Of a stretch of 13,629 bases of DNA, positions 1 through 6,333 are shown in pieces (positions within the stretch are counted from its first letter, which is position 1; every line of letters starts with the position of its first letter). The position numbers were made by a program, and so were the translations under genes. The notes beneath the pieces were generated by a model. It was given only the letters and a program-made list of their open reading frames with translations, did not search any database and had not been told where the DNA came from. Origin of the DNA: an uncultured Acidimicrobiaceae bacterium (GTDB lineage: Bacteria; Actinomycetota; Acidimicrobiia; Acidimicrobiales; MedAcidi-G1); the NCBI GenBank assembly GCA_913054115.1, contig CAJXIS010000015.1:1-13629 (forward strand). Reading direction: 5' to 3'.

Positions 1-507
1 ATGAACACGCCCGTCTACAGCGACGACGGCACCATGCTCCAGGACCACGTCTACACCTACACCCGCTACGCCGCCGAACGGGTCGGCGCCCCCGGCCTTC
101 AGGGCGGCACCATCCCGATCCCCATCGGCAACGCCGCCGACCTCGAGCCCTACGGCCACCTCAACGACGCCTACCAGGCCGACGACTGGTTCCCCGAGTA
201 CTACTGCAAGACCCTCGGGATGCTGTTCGAACGCTTCGAGAACCTCGAGCCGTACTACAAGCAGCGCCGCAACGGCGGCATCGGCGCCTTCACCGCCGAC
301 AACGTGCCGATCTTCGACTTCGTCGCCGACAACGCCTGGGTCATCGCCGATTCGAACCACGGCTTCAAGATGATCGGCGTCGGCAAGCTGACCGCCCAAC
401 TGCTCGTGCACGACGACATGCCGTTCGAGCTGAAGCCCTTCGGCTTCGACCGCTACGCCAGCGGCGAAACGTTCGGCGACCGCAACTCGAACTGCCCATG
501 GGTCTGA
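1..507 (+). CDS. FAD-dependent amine oxidoreductase (DAO family), C-terminal part only
   Basis: This is the C-terminal end of a DAO-superfamily flavoprotein (sarcosine oxidase / dimethylglycine dehydrogenase / glycine oxidase type). The reading frame is open from base 1, so the ATG there is probably internal and the gene starts upstream of the window. Seen: residues 92-137 carry the family's closing segment, with GIGAFTADNVPIF, then NAWVIADSNHGF and MIGVGKLTAQLL. In this fold the short 'HG' turn (residues 120-121) and the following helix close over the FAD. Known for the family: oxidation of secondary or tertiary amines or amino acids with FAD. The N-terminal Rossmann GxGxxG is outside the window, so substrate class cannot be judged. 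The 34-nt gap to the next + strand gene would allow co-transcription. Inference: given the betaine- and ectoine-type genes downstream, an N-methylated amino acid is a plausible substrate. Confidence 0.8.
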   Translation: MNTPVYSDDGTMLQDHVYTYTRYAAERVGAPGLQGGTIPIPIGNAADLEPYGHLNDAYQADDWFPEYYCKTLGMLFERFENLEPYYKQRRNGGIGAFTADNVPIFDFVADNAWVIADSNHGFKMIGVGKLTAQLLVHDDMPFELKPFGFDRYASGETFGDRNSNCPWV

Positions 508-527
508 GTGCCCACGGCCGGTCGCCG

Positions 528-533
528 GTAGGA
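528..533 (+). promoter_or_regulatory. Possible -10 box for a leaderless transcript
   Basis: TAGGAC lies 8 nt before the ATG at 542, and no Shine-Dalgarno sequence precedes that ATG. The same string followed by GG-N-GCC occurs on the minus strand at 2232-2221. In actinobacteria a TANNNT box 6-8 nt ahead of a start codon usually marks leaderless transcription. Here the last base is C, so support is weak. Confidence 0.3.
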
Positions 534-541
534 CGGCGCCC

Positions 542-1351
542 ATGAGCCACTACGTCGCCGGCCTGCCGATGTACGACTGGCCTGAGGTCCGCGACCAGGT
601 CGATGCCCTCTGGGCGGCGATCAGCGACCGGCTGCGCGACGCAGGCATCGAAGCCCCGACGGCGCTCACCCGGCCCGACCGGTTCGAGGACCTCTGGACC
701 GTCCCCGACCTGCTGCTCGGACAGGCCTGCGGCCTCAACGTGGTCGACGGCCTGCGCGGCCGCGTCGAGGTGCTCGGCTCCCTCGACTACGGGATCGAGG
801 GCTGCGAACCGGGCGACTACCGGTCCGTGCTGGTCTGCCGCGTGGGCGACGACGGCGACGGCAGCAAAGGCCTGGCGGCCTTCCGGGGCCGCCGGGTGGC
901 GTGCAACGGCCGCAGGTCGTGGTCGGGCCATGGCTCGCTCATGTCGACGGTCGCACCGCTGGCCGAGGCCGGACGGTTCTTCGGCGAATACGTCGAGACC
1001 GGCACGCACCGGGAGTCGATCCGCCGGATCGCCGCCGGCGAAGCGGACGTTGCGGCGATCGACGCCGTCGCCTGGCGCCTCGCCCTCGACCACGAGCCGG
1101 CCACCGACGAGGTGCGGATCCTCGGATGGACCGACCCCACTCCCGCCCCGCCGCTGGTCGTCGGCTGGGCCCACGCCCACCTCGCCGGGGCCATCAACGC
1201 CGCCGTCGTCGAGGCCGTCGCCTCGCTCGGCCCCGACGTGCGACGGCCACTCGACCTCTACGGCTACAGGGTGCGCCCCGCAACCGACTACGAGGTCATC
1301 GCCGACCGGCTCGCCGCCGCCGAGGCCGCCGGCTACCCCGAGGTCGCCTGA
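542..1351 (+). CDS. PhnD/SsuA-like substrate-binding family protein, no signal peptide
   Basis: A 269-residue protein of the phosphate/phosphonate (PhnD-type) solute-binding family. Seen: an opening LPMYDWPEVR, then PDLLLGQACG (residues 55-64), YRSVLVCR (93-100), FRGRRVACN (114-122) followed by the SWSGHGS ligand loop (126-132), and AAGEADVAAIDAVAWRL (164-180). These are the landmarks of the two-lobed periplasmic-binding fold. Unlike transported binding proteins it has no hydrophobic signal peptide and no lipobox, and no ABC permease or ATPase gene lies beside it. It may therefore act in the cytoplasm as a ligand sensor or enzyme-like protein (inference). The start is the only ATG near the conserved N-terminus. 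There is no clear ribosome site, but a TAGGAC box suggests leaderless expression. The stop is 3 nt from the stop of the convergent gene, leaving no room for a terminator. Confidence 0.75.
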   Translation: MSHYVAGLPMYDWPEVRDQVDALWAAISDRLRDAGIEAPTALTRPDRFEDLWTVPDLLLGQACGLNVVDGLRGRVEVLGSLDYGIEGCEPGDYRSVLVCRVGDDGDGSKGLAAFRGRRVACNGRRSWSGHGSLMSTVAPLAEAGRFFGEYVETGTHRESIRRIAAGEADVAAIDAVAWRLALDHEPATDEVRILGWTDPTPAPPLVVGWAHAHLAGAINAAVVEAVASLGPDVRRPLDLYGYRVRPATDYEVIADRLAAAEAAGYPEVA

Positions 1352-1354
1352 CGC

Positions 1355-1675
1355 CTAGCGCTGGTCGGGGGGCCGCTCGGACCAGAGCCGCAACTGCTCG
1401 AACGGATAGATGCCCGTGCTGTGCCCGTCGTTCCACGTGATGACCAGGCCCCAGGCGCCGTGCAGCGCAGCGTCGGTGATGGACAGCGGGGTGGGGCTGC
1501 CGGGACGCGGCCAGACATCCTCGCCGCGTTCGCCGAGTGACCGACATGAAGCACACGGGCACCACAGGCGCAGCCGCATCAGGTCGAAGTCGGCCACGTA
1601 GCCGTCCTCGAAGGTGACCTTCAGCCCCCGGCTGCGCTCGACGACCAGATCGGCGACTTCGTAACGGTCCTCCAC
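1355..1675 (-). CDS. DUF971 / gamma-butyrobetaine hydroxylase-like N-terminal domain protein
   Basis: A 106-residue stand-alone copy of the domain found at the N-terminus of gamma-butyrobetaine and trimethyllysine hydroxylases (GBBH-like N domain, DUF971). Seen: LKVTFEDG (residues 18-25), LRLWCPCASC (35-44) and LVITWNDGHSTGIYPFEQLR (77-96). The three cysteines C39, C41, C44 and H85 reproduce the CxCx2C...H zinc site known from human BBOX1. No oxygenase domain follows, so a catalytic role is not expected; in other bacteria such proteins are often linked to Fe-S assembly (known, weakly defined). The start is GTG (1675-1673); two upstream ATGs (1683, 1686) are out of frame. It lies 47 nt downstream of the PPOX gene on the same strand and may share its transcript. 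Confidence 0.85.
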   Translation of the reverse strand: MEDRYEVADLVVERSRGLKVTFEDGYVADFDLMRLRLWCPCASCRSLGERGEDVWPRPGSPTPLSITDAALHGAWGLVITWNDGHSTGIYPFEQLRLWSERPPDQR

Positions 1676-1722
1676 CCCGCCATCATGTCGGAATCAGGGG
1701 CGTGTCGGGCGCTTCGGCGCCG

Positions 1723-2154
1723 TCACCGGTCCGATCGACGGGCCGTCCAGCCCAGCCATTCGTCGATCTCGACGACGATCACCGGCCCGGTCGGTCGGTT
1801 GTCGACGAGCTGGGGGTACTTCGCCACCAGCGCATCGACGGCCTGGCGGTGGTGCTGCCCGGTCGACACGACCCGGGCGTCGCCACGGACCCGAACCCAC
1901 CAGAGTTCGTCCCAGTCCTCGTCGTACCGGTGGGCGAGCACGGTCACGCGCGGGTTGGCCCGGATGTTGTCGAGGCGCTGCAGCCGAACGGTCGTCTTGG
2001 GCTTGTGGTCGACGGCGCTCACCAGCCGATCGTCGTCGACGGCGAACGTGATGGGGACCAGGTCGACCTCCCCCGCAGGATTCGTCGTGCCGAGCGTCGC
2101 CACCCGCGCCGACGCGAGCCGCCGCCTGACGTCTGCGGGGTCGAGCGTCGGCAT
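1723..2154 (-). CDS. PPOX-class probable F420-dependent oxidoreductase, Rv0121 family
   Basis: A 143-residue split-barrel flavin/deazaflavin enzyme of the pyridoxamine-phosphate-oxidase superfamily, closest to the Mycobacterium Rv0121c (TIGR03668) group. Seen: RVATLGTTNPAGEVDLVP (residues 17-34), the signature SAVDHKPKTT (46-55), LDNIRANPRVTVL (61-73) and DWDELWWVRVRGDARV (80-95). The KPK segment corresponds to the cofactor-phosphate-binding strand-loop. Family members are thought to use F420 or FMN; the substrate is unknown. The start chosen is ATG at 2154, which begins MPTLDPADVR in line with the conserved N-terminus; a TTG at 2208 would add 18 residues that do not look like this family. 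It is transcribed divergently from the FAD dehydrogenase at 2260 across about 105 bp. Confidence 0.88.
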   Translation of the reverse strand: MPTLDPADVRRRLASARVATLGTTNPAGEVDLVPITFAVDDDRLVSAVDHKPKTTVRLQRLDNIRANPRVTVLAHRYDEDWDELWWVRVRGDARVVSTGQHHRQAVDALVAKYPQLVDNRPTGPVIVVEIDEWLGWTARRSDR

Positions 2155-2214
2155 GCCCCCAGCATGCCCGAACACACGCGGCGAGGACCCCCACCGCCGG
2201 GCGGCCAAGGACGC

Positions 2215-2252
2215 CGGAGCGGCTCCGTCCTACACTCGGCGACCAATGGAGA
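2215..2252 (+). promoter_or_regulatory. Promoter, operator-like palindrome and ribosome site of the FAD dehydrogenase
   Basis: Three elements lie in order. CGGAGC-g-GCTCCG (2215-2227) is a perfect 6-bp inverted repeat around one base. TACACT (2231-2236) is a good -10 hexamer, although no convincing -35 is visible. GGAGA (2248-2252) is a Shine-Dalgarno sequence 7 nt before the GTG start at 2260. The palindrome sits just upstream of the -10, where a repressor or activator could bind (inference). On the minus strand the same bases give TAGGAC (2232-2227), a possible -10 for the divergent PPOX gene. Confidence 0.5.
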
Positions 2253-2259
2253 CCCGACC

Positions 2260-3699
2260 GTGACCGACGTGCTGGTTGCCGAGATCCAGGCCGCACTCGG
2301 GCCGCGGGGATGGCTCGACCCGGCCGACGCCGGCTCGCTGCTCACCGGCTGGCGGGGCACCTATTCGGGCACGCCGATTCTCGTCGCCCGACCCGACACC
2401 GTCGAGGGCGTGCAGGAGGTCGTGCGGGCCTGCGCCCGACACGGCGCCACCGTCGTCAGCCAGGGCGGCAACACCGGCCTCTCCGGCGGCTCGGTGCCGA
2501 TCGACGACCCGTCCGACGGCCGTCCGTCGGTGCTGCTCCTGACCTCGCGCCTGAACCGGATCGTCTCCGTCGACCCCGCCCGCTTCACCATCACCGCCGA
2601 AGCCGGCTGCACCATCGAGCAGGTCCAGCAGGCCGCCGCAGCCGTCGGCCAGCAGCTCGCCATGGACTGGGGCGCCCGCGGCACCGCCACGGTCGGCGGC
2701 GCCATCTCCACCAACGCCGGCGGCCTCAACGTGCTGCGCTTCGGCAACACCCGACGCCACGTGCTGGGCCTCGAGGCGGTGCTCGCCGACGGCCGCGTCT
2801 TCGACGGCCTGCGTGCGCTGCGCAAGGACAACACCGGCTACGACCTCAAGCAGCTCTTCATCGGCGCCGAGGGCACGCTCGGCGTGGTCACCCGGGCGGT
2901 GTTCGAACTCCAACCGGCGATGCCGCACCACCGGTCGCTGTTCGCAGCGCTCGCCGGGCTCGACACCGTCACCGACCTCTACGGCCTGGCCCGCTCGATC
3001 GACCCCGGCGGCCTCACCGCCTTCGAGCTGGTTCCGGAGATGGGCGTCGGTGTTGCCGTCGACGTGCTCGACGTGGTCCGGCCGATCGGCACCAGGGCCG
3101 AGTGGTACCTGCTGGCCCGGTTCAGCGGCAGCGAGCCCGTGACCGACACGGTCACCCGCTTCCTGTCGGAGGCCGTCGAACGCGGCTACGTCACCGACGC
3201 CGTCGTCGCCGACACCGCCTCCCAGGAGGCCAACCTCTGGACGCTGCGCGACGAACTCCCACCCGAGACGCTCTTCGACAGCCGGGGCGCCAAGTTCGAC
3301 GCCGCCGTCCCGATCGACCGGATCCCCGGGTTCCAGCGCTCGGTCGAGGCCATCGCCGAACGGCTCTGCGGCCCCGAAGCGGTCACCTTCTCGTTCGGCC
3401 ACCTCGGCGACGGCAACCTCCACGTCTACGTGCTGGCCTCCCTCGAGCCCGGCGGCCGTCTCGCCCCGGACCTGGTCGAGTCCGTCACCGCCGCCGTCGA
3501 CGCGGTGATCTGGGAACTGGGCGGCACCATCAGCGCCGAGCACGGCGTCGGCCAGGACCTGCTGGGCCGCCTCCCCGGCCAGAAGTCGCAGGTCGAGTTC
3601 GACCTGATGCGTGCGGTCAAGGCCGCCATCGACCCCACCGACCTCTTCAACCCCGGCAAGGGCGCCCAGACCATCGAGCACAGCACCCGCCCCGCCTGA
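2260..3699 (+). CDS. FAD-binding oxidoreductase, GlcD / D-2-hydroxyglutarate dehydrogenase type
   Basis: A 479-residue VAO-family flavoprotein that should oxidise a D-2-hydroxyacid (D-2-hydroxyglutarate, D-lactate or glycolate class) to the 2-oxoacid, passing electrons to a quinone, ETF or cytochrome. Seen: FAD_binding_4 (PCMH) domain about residues 35-215 with QGGNTGLSGGSVP (68-80), GGAISTNAGG (146-155), LRKDNTGYDLKQLFIGAEGT (187-206). The C-terminal FAD-oxidase domain has FGHLGDGNLH (379-388), ISAEHGVG (424-431) and the closing DLFNPGK (461-467). H381, H388, E427 and H428 match the substrate/metal-binding residues of D-2-hydroxyglutarate dehydrogenases. Length is normal for a single-domain member, and there is no fused Fe-S domain. 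The GTG start is fixed by GGAGA 7 nt upstream and by homology. It stands alone on its strand, so the in vivo substrate is unassigned. Confidence 0.9.
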   Translation: MTDVLVAEIQAALGPRGWLDPADAGSLLTGWRGTYSGTPILVARPDTVEGVQEVVRACARHGATVVSQGGNTGLSGGSVPIDDPSDGRPSVLLLTSRLNRIVSVDPARFTITAEAGCTIEQVQQAAAAVGQQLAMDWGARGTATVGGAISTNAGGLNVLRFGNTRRHVLGLEAVLADGRVFDGLRALRKDNTGYDLKQLFIGAEGTLGVVTRAVFELQPAMPHHRSLFAALAGLDTVTDLYGLARSIDPGGLTAFELVPEMGVGVAVDVLDVVRPIGTRAEWYLLARFSGSEPVTDTVTRFLSEAVERGYVTDAVVADTASQEANLWTLRDELPPETLFDSRGAKFDAAVPIDRIPGFQRSVEAIAERLCGPEAVTFSFGHLGDGNLHVYVLASLEPGGRLAPDLVESVTAAVDAVIWELGGTISAEHGVGQDLLGRLPGQKSQVEFDLMRAVKAAIDPTDLFNPGKGAQTIEHSTRPA

Positions 3700-3706
3700 G
3701 CGGCCG

Positions 3707-3844
3707 TTGTCACAGGTCGATTCCCTCATCGAGACACTCGACATCATGCGTGACGACGAACTGATGGCGTCGATCCGCCTCTCGCGTCACGAAGTCGCCG
3801 AAGGTCGTGTGTTTCCCCTGGACGAGGACCCGACCAGCGAGTAG
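3707..3844 (+). pseudogene. Truncated Phd/YefM (RelB-type) antitoxin, C-terminal half
   Basis: From a TTG at 3707, only 8 nt after the dehydrogenase stop, 45 residues can be read containing DSLIETLDIMRDDELMASIR and then HEVAEGRVFPLDED. This is the typical toxin-binding C-terminal half of Phd/YefM antitoxins (consensus like ESL-ETLEIL-D-ELM--I, then A-G-V-PLEE). The N-terminal DNA-binding half that should precede it is missing; the bases there belong to the dehydrogenase gene. No good ribosome site precedes it. I read this as a decayed antitoxin (inference from remembered family patterns). It is followed in the same frame by a toxin-like stub at 3848-3910. Confidence 0.6.
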
Positions 3845-3847
3845 TCG

Positions 3848-3910
3848 ATGGCGACAGGTTGGCTCACCCACCGGGTCCAACACCGGAGGGACGTGTACCG
3901 GTCGCGTTGA
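3848..3910 (+). pseudogene. RelE/ParE-type toxin stub
   Basis: An ATG 3 nt after the antitoxin stop begins a 20-residue frame ending HRVQHRRDVYRSR. The HRRDVYR string is the characteristic last strand of RelE/YoeB/ParE toxins. The ATGGC start immediately behind an antitoxin fits a toxin start, so an internal in-frame deletion of roughly 65-70 codons would explain the remnant (inference). It is too short to be active. Confidence 0.45.
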
Positions 3911-3939
3911 CCCGTCGGTGTTCCTGAAATAACGCGCCC

Positions 3940-5091
3940 TCAGGCCACCACGAGGTCGAGGCTTGACCGGCTGAGGCGTTCGCAGCCGGTTTCGGTGACG
4001 ACGACCGAGTGGCCGAGCGTCATGGCCTTCTCGTCAGCGTGGTTCAGCACGATCATGTGCAGGAAGAAGGTGTGGTTCGGCTCGAACTCGAGCGGGTTGC
4101 CCTCGTAGATCATCGGCCAGTCGGTCCAGACCGGGGCGTAGACGGCACCCATCCCGTAGCCGCAGGCGTTGAGTCGGTGCTCCCGGTAGCCGGCGGCGTC
4201 GAGCACCTCGGCGTGCACCGCGAAGACCTCGCCCAGGGTGACCCCCGGTCGGATGGCTTCCTCGCAGGCCAGCAACGCCTCCTCGCAGGCCCGGTGCATG
4301 TCGACCTGCACCGGATCTGGTTCGCCGACGAGGATCGTCCGCATCATCGCCGCGTGGTACCTGCGCTGCACGCCGCACCACTCGAGCGTGAGCTGGTCAT
4401 CGGCGTCGAGGCGTCGCCGGCCCGACGTGTAGCGCACCATCAACGCTCCCGGGCCCGAGCCGATGATCAGCTCGTTGCCGGCGTAGTCGCCGCCGCCGAG
4501 GAACACCGCCCCCTGCATGGCGGCGAGGATCTCGGCCTCGTCGACACCGGGCCCGGCCAGGCGCACCGCCTCTTCCCAGGCGTCGTCGGCCAACTCGGCG
4601 GCCCGGCGCACGTACACGAGCTCCTGCGGGCTCTTGGCACGACGCAGTTCCTGGACCAGCGTCGAGGCGTCGGTCCAGGCCAGGAACCCCTCGAGCTCCG
4701 CCTCCACCAGCCGCCACATCGAGGCCCGCAGGCCGTACGAGTCGAGCTCGATCCCGACCCTCGACCCGCCGAGGCCCAGGTCGTCGAGCATCGCCCGCAG
4801 GTCCATGGCCGGGTTCATGCCCTCGACGTCGACCCAGATGCGGACGTCCTCGATGTCTGACGTGTAGAAGGCCGTGCCGTAGTCGGGCGCCCGGGTGAGC
4901 AGGGCGATCCGGCCATCGGCCGTCATCACGAGGCACTGGAACATCGAGAAGCCGAACGTGTCGTAGCCGGTCAGCCAGTACATCGACTCCTGCTTGAACA
5001 TCAGCAGCGCATCGAGGCCGGCATCGGAGATCGCCGCAGCGGCCCGGTCCTTGCGGGCCTGCATCTCCCCGGTCGAGAAGTGAATCGGCAT
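3940..5091 (-). CDS. M24 (creatinase/Xaa-Pro peptidase fold) family protein lacking canonical catalytic residues
   Basis: A 383-residue 'pita-bread' protein of the creatinase/aminopeptidase P superfamily. Seen: N-terminal creatinase domain (about 1-155) with MYWLTGYDTFGFSMFQ (37-52), RVGIELDSYG (111-120), LRRAKSPQELVYVRRAAELAD (149-169). The C-terminal domain has SGPGALMVRYTSGRRRLDADDQLTLEW (212-238), YHAAMMRT (245-252), NACGYGMGAVYAP (308-320) and FFLHMIV (342-348). Aligned by eye, the usual catalytic His is R220, the two Asp metal ligands are E237 and A248, the ligand His is Y312 and the first Glu is H345. It cannot be a standard dinuclear metallopeptidase, and creatinase-type chemistry would also need its His. 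The start is secure: AGGAGG (5104-5099) lies 7 nt upstream. It diverges from doeA across 57 bp, suggesting a related substrate. Confidence 0.85.
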   Translation of the reverse strand: MPIHFSTGEMQARKDRAAAAISDAGLDALLMFKQESMYWLTGYDTFGFSMFQCLVMTADGRIALLTRAPDYGTAFYTSDIEDVRIWVDVEGMNPAMDLRAMLDDLGLGGSRVGIELDSYGLRASMWRLVEAELEGFLAWTDASTLVQELRRAKSPQELVYVRRAAELADDAWEEAVRLAGPGVDEAEILAAMQGAVFLGGGDYAGNELIIGSGPGALMVRYTSGRRRLDADDQLTLEWCGVQRRYHAAMMRTILVGEPDPVQVDMHRACEEALLACEEAIRPGVTLGEVFAVHAEVLDAAGYREHRLNACGYGMGAVYAPVWTDWPMIYEGNPLEFEPNHTFFLHMIVLNHADEKAMTLGHSVVVTETGCERLSRSSLDLVVA

Positions 5092-5098
5092 GGTTGGT

Positions 5099-5104
5099 CC
5101 TCCT
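5099..5104 (-). promoter_or_regulatory. Strong Shine-Dalgarno of the M24 gene
   Basis: AGGAGG on the minus strand, 7 nt before the ATG at 5091-5089. This is one of the few textbook ribosome sites in the window and fixes that start. It contrasts with the divergent doeA, which has none. Confidence 0.8.
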
Positions 5105-5136
5105 CAGGCGCTGTCTTCCGAAACTTCGACCCGCAC

Positions 5137-5142
5137 TACGTT
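5137..5142 (+). promoter_or_regulatory. Candidate -10 for leaderless doeA transcript
   Basis: TACGTT (TANNNT) is followed by exactly 6 nt and then the ATG at 5149. There is no ribosome-binding sequence before that ATG. The geometry fits transcription starting on the A of the start codon. No clear -35 is visible. Confidence 0.4.
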
Positions 5143-5148
5143 GTGCCG

Positions 5149-6333
5149 ATGCCGGACGTCGAGCTTCCGTTCAGCCGCGAAGAGTACGCGGTCCGACTCG
5201 CCAAGGTCCGTGCCGCGATGGATACCGCAGGCGTCGAGGTGCTGGTCGCCGCCGACCCGTCGAACATGTCGTGGCTGACCGGCTATGACCGCTGGTCCTT
5301 CTACACGCCCCAGGCGGTCATCGTGGCCCACGACGGCGAGCCGTGGTGGTGGGGCCGGCGCATGGACGGCAACGGCGCCCGCCGCACCGTCTACATGGAT
5401 GGGTCCCGCATCCTCGACTACTCCGACGACCACGTCATGTCGACCGAGCGCCACGCCTTCGGCCAGCTGGGCGGGCTGCTCACCGACCTCGGCCTCGCCG
5501 GCGGCCGGGTCGGCGTCGAGCTCGACAACTACTACTACTCGGCCGCCGCCCACCAGAACCTCGTGGCGGCCCTTCCCGACGCCGAGGTCGTCGACGCCAC
5601 CGGCCTCGTCAACTGGCAGCGGGGCGTCAAGTCCGAGCAGGAGCTCGTCTACATGCGGCGCGCCGCCCGCATCGTCGAGCTCATGCACGACCGGGTCCGC
5701 GAGCTGATCGAGCCCGGCATGCGCAAGTGCGACCTGGTCGGCGAGATCTACCGCACCGCCATGACGGGCACCCCCGAGTTCGGCGGCGACTACGCAGCGT
5801 TCGTGCCGATGCTCCCGACCGGCGCCGACGCCTCGGCCCCGCACCTGACCTGGGACGACAAGCCCTTCGAATCCGGCGCCGGCACATTCTTCGAGATCGC
5901 CGGCGCCCACCGCCGCTACCAGCTGCCGCTGTGCCGGTCCGTCTACCTCGGCACCCCGCCGCCCGCCATGCTCGAGGCCGAGAAGGCGCTCATCGAGGGG
6001 CTCGAGGCCGGGCTCGACGCCGCCCGCTCCGGCAACCGGGCCTGCGACGTGGCCAACGCCCTCTACGACACGATGGAGCGGTACGGGATCCACAAGGAGG
6101 GGCGCTGCGGCTACCCGATCGGCATCAGCTACCCGCCCGACTGGGGCGAGCGCACCATCTCGTTCCGCCCGACCGACGAATCGGTCCTCGAGCCCGGCAT
6201 GACCTTCCACTTCATGCCCGGCCTCTGGATGGACGACTGGGGCCTCGAGATCACCGAGAGCCTCCTCATCCGCGACGAGGGACCGGCCGAGGTGCTGGCG
6301 AACTACCCGCGCGAACTGTTCGTGAAGCCATGA
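5149..6333 (+). CDS. doeA: Ectoine hydrolase
   Basis: A 394-residue M24-fold enzyme that opens the ectoine ring to N-acetyl-L-2,4-diaminobutyrate, the first step of ectoine catabolism (DoeA/EutD). Seen: PFSREEYAVRLAKVRAAM (residues 7-24), DPSNMSWLTGYDRWSFY (36-52), VELDNYYYSAAA (123-134), LVNWQRGVKS (153-162), IEPGMRKCDLVGEIY (187-201), DASAPHLTWDDKPF (227-240), FFEIAG (247-252) and the strongly diagnostic GYPIGISYPPDWGERT (321-336) with FHFMPGLWMDDWGLEITES (353-371). The creatinase-type catalytic His is kept (H232), while peptidase metal ligands are absent, as in known DoeA. The start at 5149 matches family N-termini; an ATG at 5080 would overlap the divergent gene. The stop overlaps the next start (ATGA), so the downstream deacetylase is translationally coupled. 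Family assignment rests on recalled sequence, not a search. Confidence 0.9.
   Translation: MPDVELPFSREEYAVRLAKVRAAMDTAGVEVLVAADPSNMSWLTGYDRWSFYTPQAVIVAHDGEPWWWGRRMDGNGARRTVYMDGSRILDYSDDHVMSTERHAFGQLGGLLTDLGLAGGRVGVELDNYYYSAAAHQNLVAALPDAEVVDATGLVNWQRGVKSEQELVYMRRAARIVELMHDRVRELIEPGMRKCDLVGEIYRTAMTGTPEFGGDYAAFVPMLPTGADASAPHLTWDDKPFESGAGTFFEIAGAHRRYQLPLCRSVYLGTPPPAMLEAEKALIEGLEAGLDAARSGNRACDVANALYDTMERYGIHKEGRCGYPIGISYPPDWGERTISFRPTDESVLEPGMTFHFMPGLWMDDWGLEITESLLIRDEGPAEVLANYPRELFVKP

Noticed and set aside
365..1180. Long minus-strand open frame opposite the PhnD-like gene
   Set aside because: Arg/Gly/Ala-rich low-complexity translation typical of the complement of a GC-rich gene; no domain recognisable.
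1702..2259. N-terminal extension of the FAD dehydrogenase to 1702
   Set aside because: The extension overlaps the PPOX gene on the other strand and has no domain; GTG 2260 has a proper ribosome site and matches the family start.
2230..3747. 505-codon minus-strand frame covering the FAD dehydrogenase
   Set aside because: It mirrors the real gene's codons and has no recognisable motif, while the + strand gene has full family motifs and a ribosome site.
3872..3922. Two interleaved inverted repeats (CGGGTC/GACCCG and AACACCG/CGGTGTT) in a crossing, pseudoknot-like order
   Set aside because: The left halves lie within the toxin-like stub and the stems are only 6-7 bp in very GC-rich DNA; there is no downstream gene on this strand for such an RNA to regulate.
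3907..3935. TTGACC-17 bp-TAACGC resembling a + strand promoter
   Set aside because: It would fire antisense into the 3' end of the M24 gene with no + strand gene behind it, and the -10 is poor.
3940..5091. DMSP lyase DddP (also M24 fold)
   Set aside because: DddP keeps the metal-binding Asp/His/Glu set and is longer (about 446 residues); none of these ligands is present here.
5080..5148. Upstream ATG for doeA at 5080
   Set aside because: It would overlap the divergent M24 gene by 12 nt and add 23 residues absent from known DoeA proteins.
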